Shown in pieces: positions 29,859-38,803 of a stretch of DNA of 64,000 nucleotides; positions within the stretch are counted from its first letter, which is position 1; the number at the start of each line of letters is the position of its first letter. The position numbers and the translations under genes are program-made. Location of the stretch: assembly GCA_022340865.1 (NCBI GenBank), contig JAJDNC010000009.1, positions 1 to 64,000 of the forward strand, written 5' to 3'. The DNA is from Gemmatimonadota bacterium. GTDB lineage: Bacteria > Gemmatimonadota > Gemmatimonadetes > Longimicrobiales > Gaopeijiaceae. The notes below the pieces were generated by a model. It worked only from the letters and a program-made list of their open reading frames with translations, made no database searches and had not been told where the DNA came from.

Positions 29859-30397
29859 CGCTCCAGGTTCTTGAAGGGGAGGTACGCCATGAAGTCCGCG
29901 TGGTGGACGATGATGGCCTCGGTGGAGCGCTTCACCAGGTCGCCCTCGGCGGCGTGGGCCGCGATGATGTGGCACACCTCGTCGGGAACCCCGGCGTGCA
30001 TGGCCAGCCCCACGCCGGTGAAGGGGTGGCGCAGCGCCTTGCCCCGGGCGCTCTGGCGGGCCTCGCCGTCCACCTTCTCGTACTCCAGGAGCTTGCCCAC
30101 GTCGGCGAGGATCGCCCCGGCGACGACGGTGTCCATGTCGATGGACAGCGACGTGCCCATGAACTCCTGCATGGCCTCGGCGCTCCGCCGGGCGATGTGC
30201 ACCACGCAGCGCTTGTGCTCCATGAAGGTGGCGGGGCAGTCCGGCACCAGGAGCGTGAACGGGATCTCGTCGAGGTCCTCGGGCTTCAGGGGGCTCGACT
30301 CGAACGCGAGCTCCCAGGTCCGGGCGACCCGCTCGCGCAGGTCCGGATCCCGGATCCACGACAGCTCGGGCCAGAGCCGCTCCACGGCTTCGCGCAT
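29855..30397 (-). CDS. HD-domain-like protein with altered metal motif
   Basis: 180 residues from the ATG at 30397 (MREAVERLWPELSW), with GGAG 9 bases upstream. The helical pattern is that of HD phosphohydrolases: EHKRCVVHIARRSAEAM, then VAGAILADVGKLLEYE, then RHPFTGVGLAMHAGVPDEVCHIIAAHAAEG and HHADF. The defining His-Asp pair is changed to Ala-Asp (LADVGK), although several other candidate metal His residues remain. It may be a non-canonical hydrolase or a binding protein. It is the first gene of the tight PrpD/aconitase/citrate-lyase operon. Confidence 0.65.
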   Translation of the reverse strand: MREAVERLWPELSWIRDPDLRERVARTWELAFESSPLKPEDLDEIPFTLLVPDCPATFMEHKRCVVHIARRSAEAMQEFMGTSLSIDMDTVVAGAILADVGKLLEYEKVDGEARQSARGKALRHPFTGVGLAMHAGVPDEVCHIIAAHAAEGDLVKRSTEAIIVHHADFMAYLPFKNLER

Positions 30398-30535
30398 CGC
30401 AACCACTCCGTCCGGCGGGCCGGCGCGGCGGCGCCGGCCGGGTACGCTGGTCTCCGGTGGGGCAGGCACACGGATGCAGGCGGGCGTCCGCGGATCGGTG
30501 GGCGTGCTTCCGCCGCACCCCCGGGACGCCCAGGG

Positions 30536-30553
30536 CGTGGGTCGTCACCCACG
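30536..30553. terminator. Short hairpin between the aminotransferase and the HD-like gene
   Basis: cgtgggt (30536-30542) and acccacg (30547-30553) pair over 7 bp with a 4-base loop. It lies 33 bases after the aminotransferase stop on the minus strand. It may end that transcript or only slow it before the operon. Confidence 0.35.
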
Positions 30554-30585
30554 GTTGTCTAAGCTGGCGGCGGCCTGCGCGGCTG

Positions 30586-31821
30586 CTATCGGGAGTTTCC
30601 CCCGGGGGGGTGTGGGGGAACGGGGTGGGGTGCCAGCGCCTCCCGTACCACCCCCGCCAGCCGCGCCACGCCTTCGCGTATGGCCTCGGGGTCGACGTTG
30701 CTGAAGTTCAGGCGCATGGTGTTCCGCTTGCCGCCGTGCACGGAGAAGAAGCCCCCCGGCACGTACGCCACCTTCTTCGCGATGGCCGCCTGGAAGAGCT
30801 CCGTGGCGTCGAGGTCGGCCGGCAGCTCCACCCAGACGAACATCCCCCCCTCGGGCCGGCTCCACCGGGCGACGCCCGAGAGGTGCTCGCCCAGGGCCTC
30901 GAGCATGGCGTCGCACCGGGCCCCGTGGGTCGTCCGCAGGGCGGCGAGATGCCCCTCCACCCGCCCCTGGCCCAGGAACTCGGCCACGGCCCGCTGATAG
31001 AGGGTGGTGGACTCCAGGTCGAGGGACTCCCGCAGCGTGGTGATCCGGGGCATGAGCTCGACCGGCGCCACCATCCACCCCAGGCGCAGCGCCGGGGCCA
31101 GCATCTTCGAGAAGGAACCCAGGTAGAACACCATCCCTTCGTCGTCGTACGCCTTCACGGGAGGGAGGGGATCCCCCGTGAAGCGGAGCGATCCGTAGGG
31201 ATCGTCCTCCACCAGGGGGACGCGGTGCTCCGCCGCCAGCCGGGCCAGCCGCTCCCGGCTCTCCGCCGCGATGGACACGCCCAGGGGGTTGTGGAAGTCC
31301 GTGACCAGCACGAGGAGACGCGGCCGCGGCTCCCGCCGGAAGGCGGCCTCCACGGCGTCCACGTCCACGCCGAGGTCCAGGTCGGTGGGCACGGTACGCA
31401 CCTCCGCCCCCCGCCCCACCGTGACCTGCTGGATCCCGGTGAACGTGACCTCCTCGATGACCGCCGGATCCCCGGGGTCCAGGAAGAGGCGGGAGAGGAT
31501 GGCGAGCCCCTGCTGGTTCCCGTTGGTGATGAAGACCTGCTCGGGCGTGCAGGAGACCCCCCGGGCCTCCATGAGCTCCGCGATCCGGGCCCGGAGGGGC
31601 GGATGCTGGGGGCTGTACTGCAGGGCCCGGAATCCGTCCCGGGTGAGCACCGTGTCCAGGCACTCCCGTAGGCCCTGGAGCGGAAGGCACTCGCCGGCGG
31701 GTAGGCCACCGGCCAGCGAGATGATCTCCGGGTCGACGGCGTAGTGGAGCAGCTCGCGAAGCACCGAGCGCTCGAGCCTCGTCCCCTCCGTGCTCAGGGC
31801 GTAGTCGAATGTGGTAGCCAT
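30586..31821 (-). CDS. PLP-dependent aminotransferase, LysN/2-aminoadipate type
   Basis: 411 residues. Fold type I marks: the PLP lysine in GSFSKMLAPALRLGW, TNGNQQGLAILSRLFLDPGD, NPLGVSI and VEDDPYGSLRF. The opening ISLAGGLPAGECLP and the YSPQHPPLRARIAELM region are typical of the 2-aminoadipate/kynurenine aminotransferase group; there is no GntR domain. It interconverts an amino acid and a 2-oxoacid. Sitting 188 bases upstream of the operon on the same strand, it could supply or use the 2-oxoacid made by the dehydrogenase (2-oxoglutarate or 2-oxoadipate). The C-terminal tail is Pro/His-rich. Confidence 0.88.
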   Translation of the reverse strand: MATTFDYALSTEGTRLERSVLRELLHYAVDPEIISLAGGLPAGECLPLQGLRECLDTVLTRDGFRALQYSPQHPPLRARIAELMEARGVSCTPEQVFITNGNQQGLAILSRLFLDPGDPAVIEEVTFTGIQQVTVGRGAEVRTVPTDLDLGVDVDAVEAAFRREPRPRLLVLVTDFHNPLGVSIAAESRERLARLAAEHRVPLVEDDPYGSLRFTGDPLPPVKAYDDEGMVFYLGSFSKMLAPALRLGWMVAPVELMPRITTLRESLDLESTTLYQRAVAEFLGQGRVEGHLAALRTTHGARCDAMLEALGEHLSGVARWSRPEGGMFVWVELPADLDATELFQAAIAKKVAYVPGGFFSVHGGKRNTMRLNFSNVDPEAIREGVARLAGVVREALAPHPVPPHPPGGNSR

Positions 31822-31942
31822 GCCTCGATCATAGCCCCGGCCCCCGCGCGCGCAATCGGCGAGAGCGGCGGGCGGCCCGTCGCCGGCAGGCGGGCGAGGA
31901 TCCGGCCGCTCCTCGTCGGCCCCGCCGGCGACCGGCGCCTCC

Positions 31943-34900
31943 TCAGCCTCCCGGTGTCACCAGCGCTCCCACGTTCCGCTGCCGCAGGCGGGCATTGAAG
32001 CTCGCCACCGCGCCCGCGAGGACGCCGGCGTAGTGCTGCTTCGCCGTCCGCGCGCGGTCGTGCAAGATGTCCGCCACCTCCTTCTCCTGCTGCGTCGGCG
32101 CGAAGTCCGAGCTCTCGATCTCCTGGGCCAGGTACTCGATGCGCGCCCCCAGCATCATGGGCCAGCGGATGACGTCCTGTCCCCGGCCGCTCTCCTTGAG
32201 CTGGGTGAGCGCGCCCTCGGCGTCCATGAGGGCGCCGTTCAGGGAATCCACCGCCGCGCGGAGGTCGGCGTTCCCGGCGGCGCCGCCTCCGAGGGTCGTG
32301 TCCCCGGCCAGGGTGTTCTTCAGCGTGACGAGCTGGCCGCGCATGAGCTCGTACCCGTTCACCATGGCCACCACGCTCTCCAGGTCCGCCTTCAGGGAGG
32401 CGAGAAGCGGCGCCTGCAGGGCGATGTCGGCCGCGGTGCCTCCCGAGTGCGGGTCCTTCCTCACGACGAGCTGCTTGGCCTGGTCTGCGCCGGCGCCCTT
32501 CAGCGTCACCGTGTAGGTGCCCGGCGGCTGCAGGAGCGCGCCCTGACCGATGTCGGGAGACTCACGCCAGCCGTCCTTGTTCAGCTCGATGTACGGCGCT
32601 CCGATGGGCTCGGTGCGCATCTTCACCATGGGCGTCTGCTCGCCCTGGAGGTTCCACCACACGCGGTTGATGCCGGCGTGGCCCCGGGTCTTCAGCGTGC
32701 GCACGACCTGACCCGCCGCGTTCCCGATCTCCAGGGAGATGGTGTCCTTGCTGGCGGTCTTCAGCCAGAAGTCCAGGGACGCCCCGTACCGCGGGTTCTG
32801 GCCGGCGGACGGATCCTCGAAGGGCGCCGCGATGCCCTCGGCGCTGCGGAAGCGCCACGCCTCACGGGGCGCGAACAGGTGCGCGTCGCTCTCGGCCACC
32901 GCGTCGGTGAGCCGCTCCAGGGGAGTGATGTCGTCCAGGATCCACACGCCCCGCCCGTACGTCGCCACCACCAGGTCGTGGAAGTGCGGCTGCACGACGA
33001 TCCAGTAGACCGGCGCGTGGGGCAGGTTGGTCTGCAGCGGCTGCCAGTGCGCCGCGTCGTCGAAGGAGACGTAGAGCCCGTTCTCGGTCCCCGCGTACAG
33101 CAGGCCCCGGCGCACGGGGTCCTCCGTGACGACGTGGGTGTAGCTCAGCGGGCTCTTCGGGATCCCGTCCACCATGAGCCGCCAGTGCGCGCCGTAGTCC
33201 GTGGTCTTGTAGATCCACGGGTCGAAGTCGTCCGCCTGGTGGCCGTCCACCGTGAGGTACGCCGTCCCGGCGTCCCAGCGTGACGGCGTGATGCTCGAGA
33301 TGGTGCCCCAGTCCGGCAGCCCCGGCAGGTTCCTGGTCACGTTCGTCCACGTCTTGCCGTCGTCGCGGGTGAGCTGCACCCGGCCGTCGTTGGTGCCCAC
33401 CCAGATGAGGCCGGCGGTGACCGGCGACTCGCTGATCCGGTAGATGGTGCCCGAGTACTCCACCCCGATGTTGTCGGGCGTGAGGCCGCCGCTCGGCCCC
33501 ATGCGCGTGGTGTCGTCGCGGGTGAGGTCGGGGCTCATGACCTGCCAGCTCATGCCGCCGTCGTGGGTCACGTGCACGTGCTGGCTGCCCACGTACACCG
33601 TGTTGTGGTCGTGGGGCGAGATGGTGAGGGGGAAGTCCCACACGAAGCGGTACCTCACGTCCCTGGCCGGCCACCCGATGGTGGACATGGGCCATACTTC
33701 GACGTTCTGCACCAGCTTGCTCTTGCGGTCGTAGCGGGTGACGATGCCGCCCACGCCCCCCGAGCCCGACGCGCTGGACCAGACCAGGTCGTCGTTCACG
33801 GTGTCCGGCGTGGCCCAGCCGCTCTCGCCGCCGCCCACCGTGCTCCAGTCACCCCGGGGGATGCCGCCGAACCCGAAGCCGCCGCCGGAACGGTTGTTGC
33901 TGGGACCCATGTAGCTGGGCCCGTCCTGACGGTTCACGTAGACCCGGTACGGGACGGCGTTGTCGGTCTCCACGTGGTACACCTGCGCGATGGCGAGCTG
34001 GATGCGGTTCCACGACTTGCCGCGGTTCTCGCTGATGGAGACGCCCACGTCGCTGCTCACGATCATGCGGTTCCCGTCGGTGGGATCGATCCACATGTCG
34101 TGGTGGTCGCCGCCGGGCTGCTCCGGGAAGGGCAGGTCCACCGTGTGCAGGCCGCCGTCCAGCGTCTTCGTGAACGAAGCGGTGAGGAAGTAGGCCTCGT
34201 TCTCGTTGTCCGGCGACGCGATCATGCGCGTGTAGTACGCGCCGCGGCCGCTCAGCTCCCGGTCGGCGTTCACCATGGTGAACGACGCGCCGCCGTTGTC
34301 CGAGCGCCACAGCTTGCCCGGCTTGGTCTGCAGGGTGCCCTCGGGGGTGACGTCGGGGGTGCCGTCACCGGCCTCGACGAGGGCCCAGACCCGCTGGGGG
34401 TCCGACGCCGACACCGCGACGCTGGTCTTGCCGAAGGGGTAGGTGGGGAGCCCGGCGCTGAGGCGCTTCCAGGTGTCGCCCCCGTCGGTGCTCTTCCAGA
34501 TGCCGCTCCCGGCGCCGCCGCTGAAGCGGCCCCAGGTGTGGATGACGAACTGCCACGTCCCGGCGTACACGATCCGCGGGTTCGTCGGGTCGATGACCAC
34601 GTCGTCGGCGCCCGTGCTGTCGTTGACGAAGAGCACCTTCTTCCAGGTCGTGCCTCCGTCCGTGGTGCGCCACACGCCGCGCACGGACTGGGGGCCGTAC
34701 CCCGTGCCCTCCACCGCGGCAAACACCACGTTTTCGTCCGTGGGGTCGACGGCGATGCGAGCGATGCGCCCGCTCTCCTCCAGCCCCATGCGCTTCCACG
34801 TCGTGCCGGCATCCGTCGATTTGTAGATGCCGTCGCCCAGGGAGATGTGGCTGCGGATGAACGGCTCCCCGGTCCCCGCCCACACCACGTTGGGATTCGA

Positions 34901-35227
34901 CGACGCCACCGCCAGCGCACCGATGGACTGCGCCGGCTCCCTGTCGAAGACCGGTGTCCAGTGGATGCCCCCGTCGGTGGTCTTCCAGACGCCGCCGGAC
35001 GCCGCCCCGGCGTAGTAGGTGGAGCGGTCTCCCGGCACGCCCACCACGGCGGAGGCGCGGTTCCCCTCCGGGCCGATGTAGCGGTACCGGAGCGATGCCC
35101 AGGACGTGGAGTCCGGGCCGGCGGGACTCGGCGAGCCCTTCTGGGCCCCGAGGGCCGTGGGCGCGAAGGAGAGGATTGCGAGGAGGGGGAGCAGGAGGGC
35201 AGCGACACGACGCGACGACGGAGGCAT
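31943..35227 (-). CDS. Secreted BNR/Vps10 (sortilin-like) beta-propeller protein, copy 1
   Basis: 1094 residues from the ATG at 35227. A signal peptide covers about 1-29 (ends ALGAQ). The body is a series of BNR/Asp-box blades: GVWKTTDGGIHWTPVF, IYKSTDAGTTWKRM, VWRTTDGGTTWKKVLF, IWKSTDGGDTWKRL and GRVQLTRDDGKTWTNV. A C-terminal region (about 900-1094) with HAGINRVWWNLQGEQ and helices follows. The family is often annotated as glycosyl hydrolase or exo-sialidase-like, but no catalytic residues can be assigned. Probably exported and cell-surface or periplasmic. Divergent from copy 2 across 291 bases with no gene. Confidence 0.88.
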   Translation of the reverse strand: MPPSSRRVAALLLPLLAILSFAPTALGAQKGSPSPAGPDSTSWASLRYRYIGPEGNRASAVVGVPGDRSTYYAGAASGGVWKTTDGGIHWTPVFDREPAQSIGALAVASSNPNVVWAGTGEPFIRSHISLGDGIYKSTDAGTTWKRMGLEESGRIARIAVDPTDENVVFAAVEGTGYGPQSVRGVWRTTDGGTTWKKVLFVNDSTGADDVVIDPTNPRIVYAGTWQFVIHTWGRFSGGAGSGIWKSTDGGDTWKRLSAGLPTYPFGKTSVAVSASDPQRVWALVEAGDGTPDVTPEGTLQTKPGKLWRSDNGGASFTMVNADRELSGRGAYYTRMIASPDNENEAYFLTASFTKTLDGGLHTVDLPFPEQPGGDHHDMWIDPTDGNRMIVSSDVGVSISENRGKSWNRIQLAIAQVYHVETDNAVPYRVYVNRQDGPSYMGPSNNRSGGGFGFGGIPRGDWSTVGGGESGWATPDTVNDDLVWSSASGSGGVGGIVTRYDRKSKLVQNVEVWPMSTIGWPARDVRYRFVWDFPLTISPHDHNTVYVGSQHVHVTHDGGMSWQVMSPDLTRDDTTRMGPSGGLTPDNIGVEYSGTIYRISESPVTAGLIWVGTNDGRVQLTRDDGKTWTNVTRNLPGLPDWGTISSITPSRWDAGTAYLTVDGHQADDFDPWIYKTTDYGAHWRLMVDGIPKSPLSYTHVVTEDPVRRGLLYAGTENGLYVSFDDAAHWQPLQTNLPHAPVYWIVVQPHFHDLVVATYGRGVWILDDITPLERLTDAVAESDAHLFAPREAWRFRSAEGIAAPFEDPSAGQNPRYGASLDFWLKTASKDTISLEIGNAAGQVVRTLKTRGHAGINRVWWNLQGEQTPMVKMRTEPIGAPYIELNKDGWRESPDIGQGALLQPPGTYTVTLKGAGADQAKQLVVRKDPHSGGTAADIALQAPLLASLKADLESVVAMVNGYELMRGQLVTLKNTLAGDTTLGGGAAGNADLRAAVDSLNGALMDAEGALTQLKESGRGQDVIRWPMMLGARIEYLAQEIESSDFAPTQQEKEVADILHDRARTAKQHYAGVLAGAVASFNARLRQRNVGALVTPGG

Positions 35228-35518
35228 GGCGGAGCTCCCGGTCAGGTGCGACGGGTGCGGGATCCTGTCGGACAGGATCCGGGGGTGCTCCGACAATTGG
35301 CGGGGATGGGCCCCGGAGCGCAATCGTCGCCGGCGCGGGGGGATCCCTCCGTAGGGGCTCGCGCCCGTGGCGGGCCACAGACGACGTCCGGACCCGGAGC
35401 TGGATGCCGAGGGAGGGTTCGCCGGGGAGGGTTTGATCGGGTTGCCGCTCCCGGGCGGGCGACCTACCGTCCCCGCCGGCTACTGCCGCACGGACAGCAA
35501 CGCCCCCCTGGAGGCATC

Positions 35519-38500
35519 ATGAGGCCCTTCCGCGTCGCCCTCGCTTCCCTGTGTGCCGCCGCCCTCTGCGCGGCCGTCGCCACCACGCCCACCTCCGCGC
35601 AGATCGAGCCCGGGCTCTTTCGAAGCCTCGGCGCCCGGAGCATCGGTCCCACGGGCATGAGCGGCCGCGTGGGCGCCATCGACGCGCTGGACTCCGATCC
35701 CGACATCATGTACGTGGGCGCCGCCACCGGCGGGCTCTGGAAGTCGGTGGACGGAGGTGTCACCTGGAAGCCCCTCACCGACGCGCTCCCGGCGGCGTCC
35801 ATCGGCGCGGTCACCGTCGACCAGTCCAACCCCGACGTCGTCTGGATCGGCACCGGAGAGCGTAACCTGCGCAACTCCGCCGGCGTGGGGACGGGCGTCT
35901 ATCGCTCCCTGGACGGCGGCAAGACATGGGCGAGCATGGGCCTCGAGAGCACCGGGTCCATCGACGACATCTTCATCGATCCTCGGGACGCGAACGTGGT
36001 CTACGTGGGGGCCCTGGGGAACTCGTGGAAGGACAGCGAGGACCGCGGCGTCTACAAGACCACCGACGGCGGCAGGACGTGGAAGAAGATCCTCTACGTG
36101 AACCCGCGCACCGGTGTCGGGGACATGGTCATGGACCCGTCCAACCCCAACCATCTCATCGCCGGGATGTGGGAGCACCGGCGCTGGCCGTGGTACTTCG
36201 AGTCCGGCGGCCCGGGTAGCGGCATCTACACCACGTACGACGGCGGCGACACGTGGAAACGCCTCACCTCCGCCGACGGCCTCCCCGCCGGCGAGCTCGG
36301 CCGCGTCGGCTTCGACTTCGCGCGCGGCAAGCCCGACGTGGTCTACGCGCTCGTCGAGGCGAAGCGAAGCGTGCTCATGCGCTCCGACGACGGCGGCGAC
36401 ACGTGGACCGTCGTCAACCGCACGCGCAACATCGACGGGCGGCCCTTCTACTACGGCCAGGTGCGGGTCGATCCCACCAACGAGAACCACGTGTGGATCG
36501 TGGAGAGCCCCGTCAACGAGAGCACCGACGGCGGCAGGACCTTCCACACCCTCCTGGGCTTCGACAAGGTGCACGTGGACCACCACGCCTTCTGGGTGGG
36601 GCCCCACGGCAAGGTCATCCTCGACGGTGACGACGGCGGCGTCTACATCTCACGGGACGGCGGCGGCACCTTCCGCCACGTGCAGAACCTGCCCCTCTCG
36701 CAGTTCTACCACATCGCCGTGGACAACGACACGCCGTACCACGTGTACGGCGGCCTCCAGGACAACGGCGCCTTCGTGGGCCCGGCCATCACCTGGCACA
36801 ACGGTGGCATCCGCATGTACGACTGGTCGGAGGTGGCCTTCGGAGACGGCATGGCCACCTTCCCCGACCCCAAGAACCCCCGCTACGGCTTCTCGTCCAC
36901 GCAGAACGGCGACATCCTGCGCTTCGACATCACCACCGGCGAGGAGAAGGTCATCAAGCCGGCGGCGCCGGACACGGCCACCGAGCTGCGCTTCAACTGG
37001 AACGCGGCCATGGCCACGGATCCCTTCGACGGATCCCTCTACCTCGGGAGCCAGTTCGTCCACAAGAGCACCGATGACGGTGACTCGTGGACCCGGATCA
37101 GCCCGGACCTCACCACCGACGACACCGCGCGACAGCACTACGCCACGTCCGGGGGGCTCTCCTACGACGCCTCGGGAGCCGAGGCGTTCACCACCATCAT
37201 CTCCATCGCCCCGAGCCCGGTGGAGCGGGGGCTCATCTGGGTGGGCACCGACGACGGCAACGTCCAGATCACCCGTGACGGCGGGAAGACCTGGACCAAC
37301 GTGGTGGGCAACGTCAAAGGCGTGCCCACCGGCACGTGGGTGCCTCACATCGAGCCCTCGAAGTTCGACAGCGCGACGGCGTTCGTGGTGTTCGACAACC
37401 ACCGCCGCGGCGACGACCGGCCGTACGTCTACGAGACCACGGACTTCGGGAAGAGCTGGACCAGCCTGGTGACGCCGAGCCTCCAGTATTTCATGCACAC
37501 CGTCTCCCAGGATCCGGTGGCGCCGAACCTCCTCTGGCTGGGCTCCGAGTTCGGCATGTACGTGTCCTTCGACGGCGGCAAGAGCTGGGAGATGTGGAAG
37601 GGGCTGCCCCGGGTGCCGGTGCGCGCCATCCTCACGCACCCCCGGGACAAGGACCTGGTCATCGGCACCCACGGGCGCGGCGCGTATATCCTCGACGACG
37701 TGCGCCCGCTGGAGGCGCTGGCCCGGGATCCCTCCGTCGCCGGCCAGGCGCTCCACCTCTTCCCCATCCCGGCCGCCATCGAGTACCGGGAGGCGCAGGT
37801 GAAGGGCCCCCGCTTCCCCGGCGACGCGATGTTCGAGGGCACGAACCGGCCGTACGGCGCGCTGCTGACCTACGAGGTGGGAGGCACGACGGGTGGCCGT
37901 GACGCGACGGGCGCCGGTACGATGGCGGCAGGCTCCGGGGCGGCGGGAGCCTCCGCCGCCGACACGGCGGCCACCATCACCGTCCTCCGGGACGGGAAGG
38001 CCGTCCGCACGTTCCACGGCCCCGCGGAGCCGGGGCTGAACCGGGTGGCGTGGGACCTCACCATGAACGCCTTCCGCTCGCCTCGCGGCGGCGGTGGCCG
38101 GGGAGGGTTCGGGCGAGCGGGTGGACCCATGGTGCTCCCGGGGACCTACACTGTGCGCGTCGCCGTCGGCAACGAGACGGTGACGGGTGACGTGACCGTG
38201 AGCCCGGATCCGCGCATCACCGTGAGCACGGCCGACCGCCGGGCCAACCTCGACCTGATCCTCCACGCCGGCCAGCGGCAGGGCGTGGCCGCCGAGGCGG
38301 TGGACAACCTGAACGACGCCATCCACTCGGTGGACGAGGCGGACAAGCTCCTCGGCATCCGGCACGACGCCGCTTCCGCGGCCCTGGTGGCCGCCGGCGA
38401 CAGCCTGAAGATGAAGCTCGAGGGCGTGGTGGAGCTGTTCACCGGCCCCCAGGACGCGCAGGGGCTCCTGGTGAGCGAGAGCACCGTGCTGGCCAGGATC

Positions 38501-38746
38501 GGCTACGTGATCCGCTCCGTGGGCTCGTCGTGGGACGCCCCAACCCAGGCCGAGACGTCCCTCATGCAGCAGGCGGACGAGGTGTTGAAGGTGGCCCTCG
38601 ACCGGTACAACGGCGTGGTGAGCCAGGACGTCGCGGCTTATCGGCAGCGTCTGCAGGCCGCTCGGGTGCAGGTCTTCCCCCAGCCGGAGACCCTGACCGT
38701 GGATTGGACCGGAGGAGGCGGGGCGCCCAGGCATGAACCGCGCTGA
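35519..38746 (+). CDS. Secreted BNR/Vps10 beta-propeller protein, copy 2
   Basis: 1075 residues from the ATG at 35519, with GGAGG 5 bases upstream. Signal peptide 1-28 (ends TSAQ). Blades repeat the Asp-box pattern: GLWKSVDGGVTWKPL, VYRSLDGGKTWASM, VYKTTDGGRTWKKIL and VQITRDGGKTWTNVVG. Toward the C-terminus come an Ala/Gly-rich stretch (about 790-820, 850-880), a beta domain (GLNRVAWDLTMNAF) and a helical end. The same architecture as copies 1 and 3, with divergent sequence. Function unknown; relatives are abundant in Gemmatimonadota and Bacteroidota secretomes. Confidence 0.88.
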   Translation: MRPFRVALASLCAAALCAAVATTPTSAQIEPGLFRSLGARSIGPTGMSGRVGAIDALDSDPDIMYVGAATGGLWKSVDGGVTWKPLTDALPAASIGAVTVDQSNPDVVWIGTGERNLRNSAGVGTGVYRSLDGGKTWASMGLESTGSIDDIFIDPRDANVVYVGALGNSWKDSEDRGVYKTTDGGRTWKKILYVNPRTGVGDMVMDPSNPNHLIAGMWEHRRWPWYFESGGPGSGIYTTYDGGDTWKRLTSADGLPAGELGRVGFDFARGKPDVVYALVEAKRSVLMRSDDGGDTWTVVNRTRNIDGRPFYYGQVRVDPTNENHVWIVESPVNESTDGGRTFHTLLGFDKVHVDHHAFWVGPHGKVILDGDDGGVYISRDGGGTFRHVQNLPLSQFYHIAVDNDTPYHVYGGLQDNGAFVGPAITWHNGGIRMYDWSEVAFGDGMATFPDPKNPRYGFSSTQNGDILRFDITTGEEKVIKPAAPDTATELRFNWNAAMATDPFDGSLYLGSQFVHKSTDDGDSWTRISPDLTTDDTARQHYATSGGLSYDASGAEAFTTIISIAPSPVERGLIWVGTDDGNVQITRDGGKTWTNVVGNVKGVPTGTWVPHIEPSKFDSATAFVVFDNHRRGDDRPYVYETTDFGKSWTSLVTPSLQYFMHTVSQDPVAPNLLWLGSEFGMYVSFDGGKSWEMWKGLPRVPVRAILTHPRDKDLVIGTHGRGAYILDDVRPLEALARDPSVAGQALHLFPIPAAIEYREAQVKGPRFPGDAMFEGTNRPYGALLTYEVGGTTGGRDATGAGTMAAGSGAAGASAADTAATITVLRDGKAVRTFHGPAEPGLNRVAWDLTMNAFRSPRGGGGRGGFGRAGGPMVLPGTYTVRVAVGNETVTGDVTVSPDPRITVSTADRRANLDLILHAGQRQGVAAEAVDNLNDAIHSVDEADKLLGIRHDAASAALVAAGDSLKMKLEGVVELFTGPQDAQGLLVSESTVLARIGYVIRSVGSSWDAPTQAETSLMQQADEVLKVALDRYNGVVSQDVAAYRQRLQAARVQVFPQPETLTVDWTGGGGAPRHEPR

Positions 38747-38803
38747 GGGGAGCCGCGGCGCCGTCCGTCGCCCTCAGGCCCCCATGTCCACCGTGACGCG
38801 CTG

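Noticed and set aside
33563-35518. Upstream extension of the second BNR gene over copy 1
   Set aside because: The extension is antisense to a real gene. The ATG at 35519 has a good ribosome-binding site and a signal peptide right after it.
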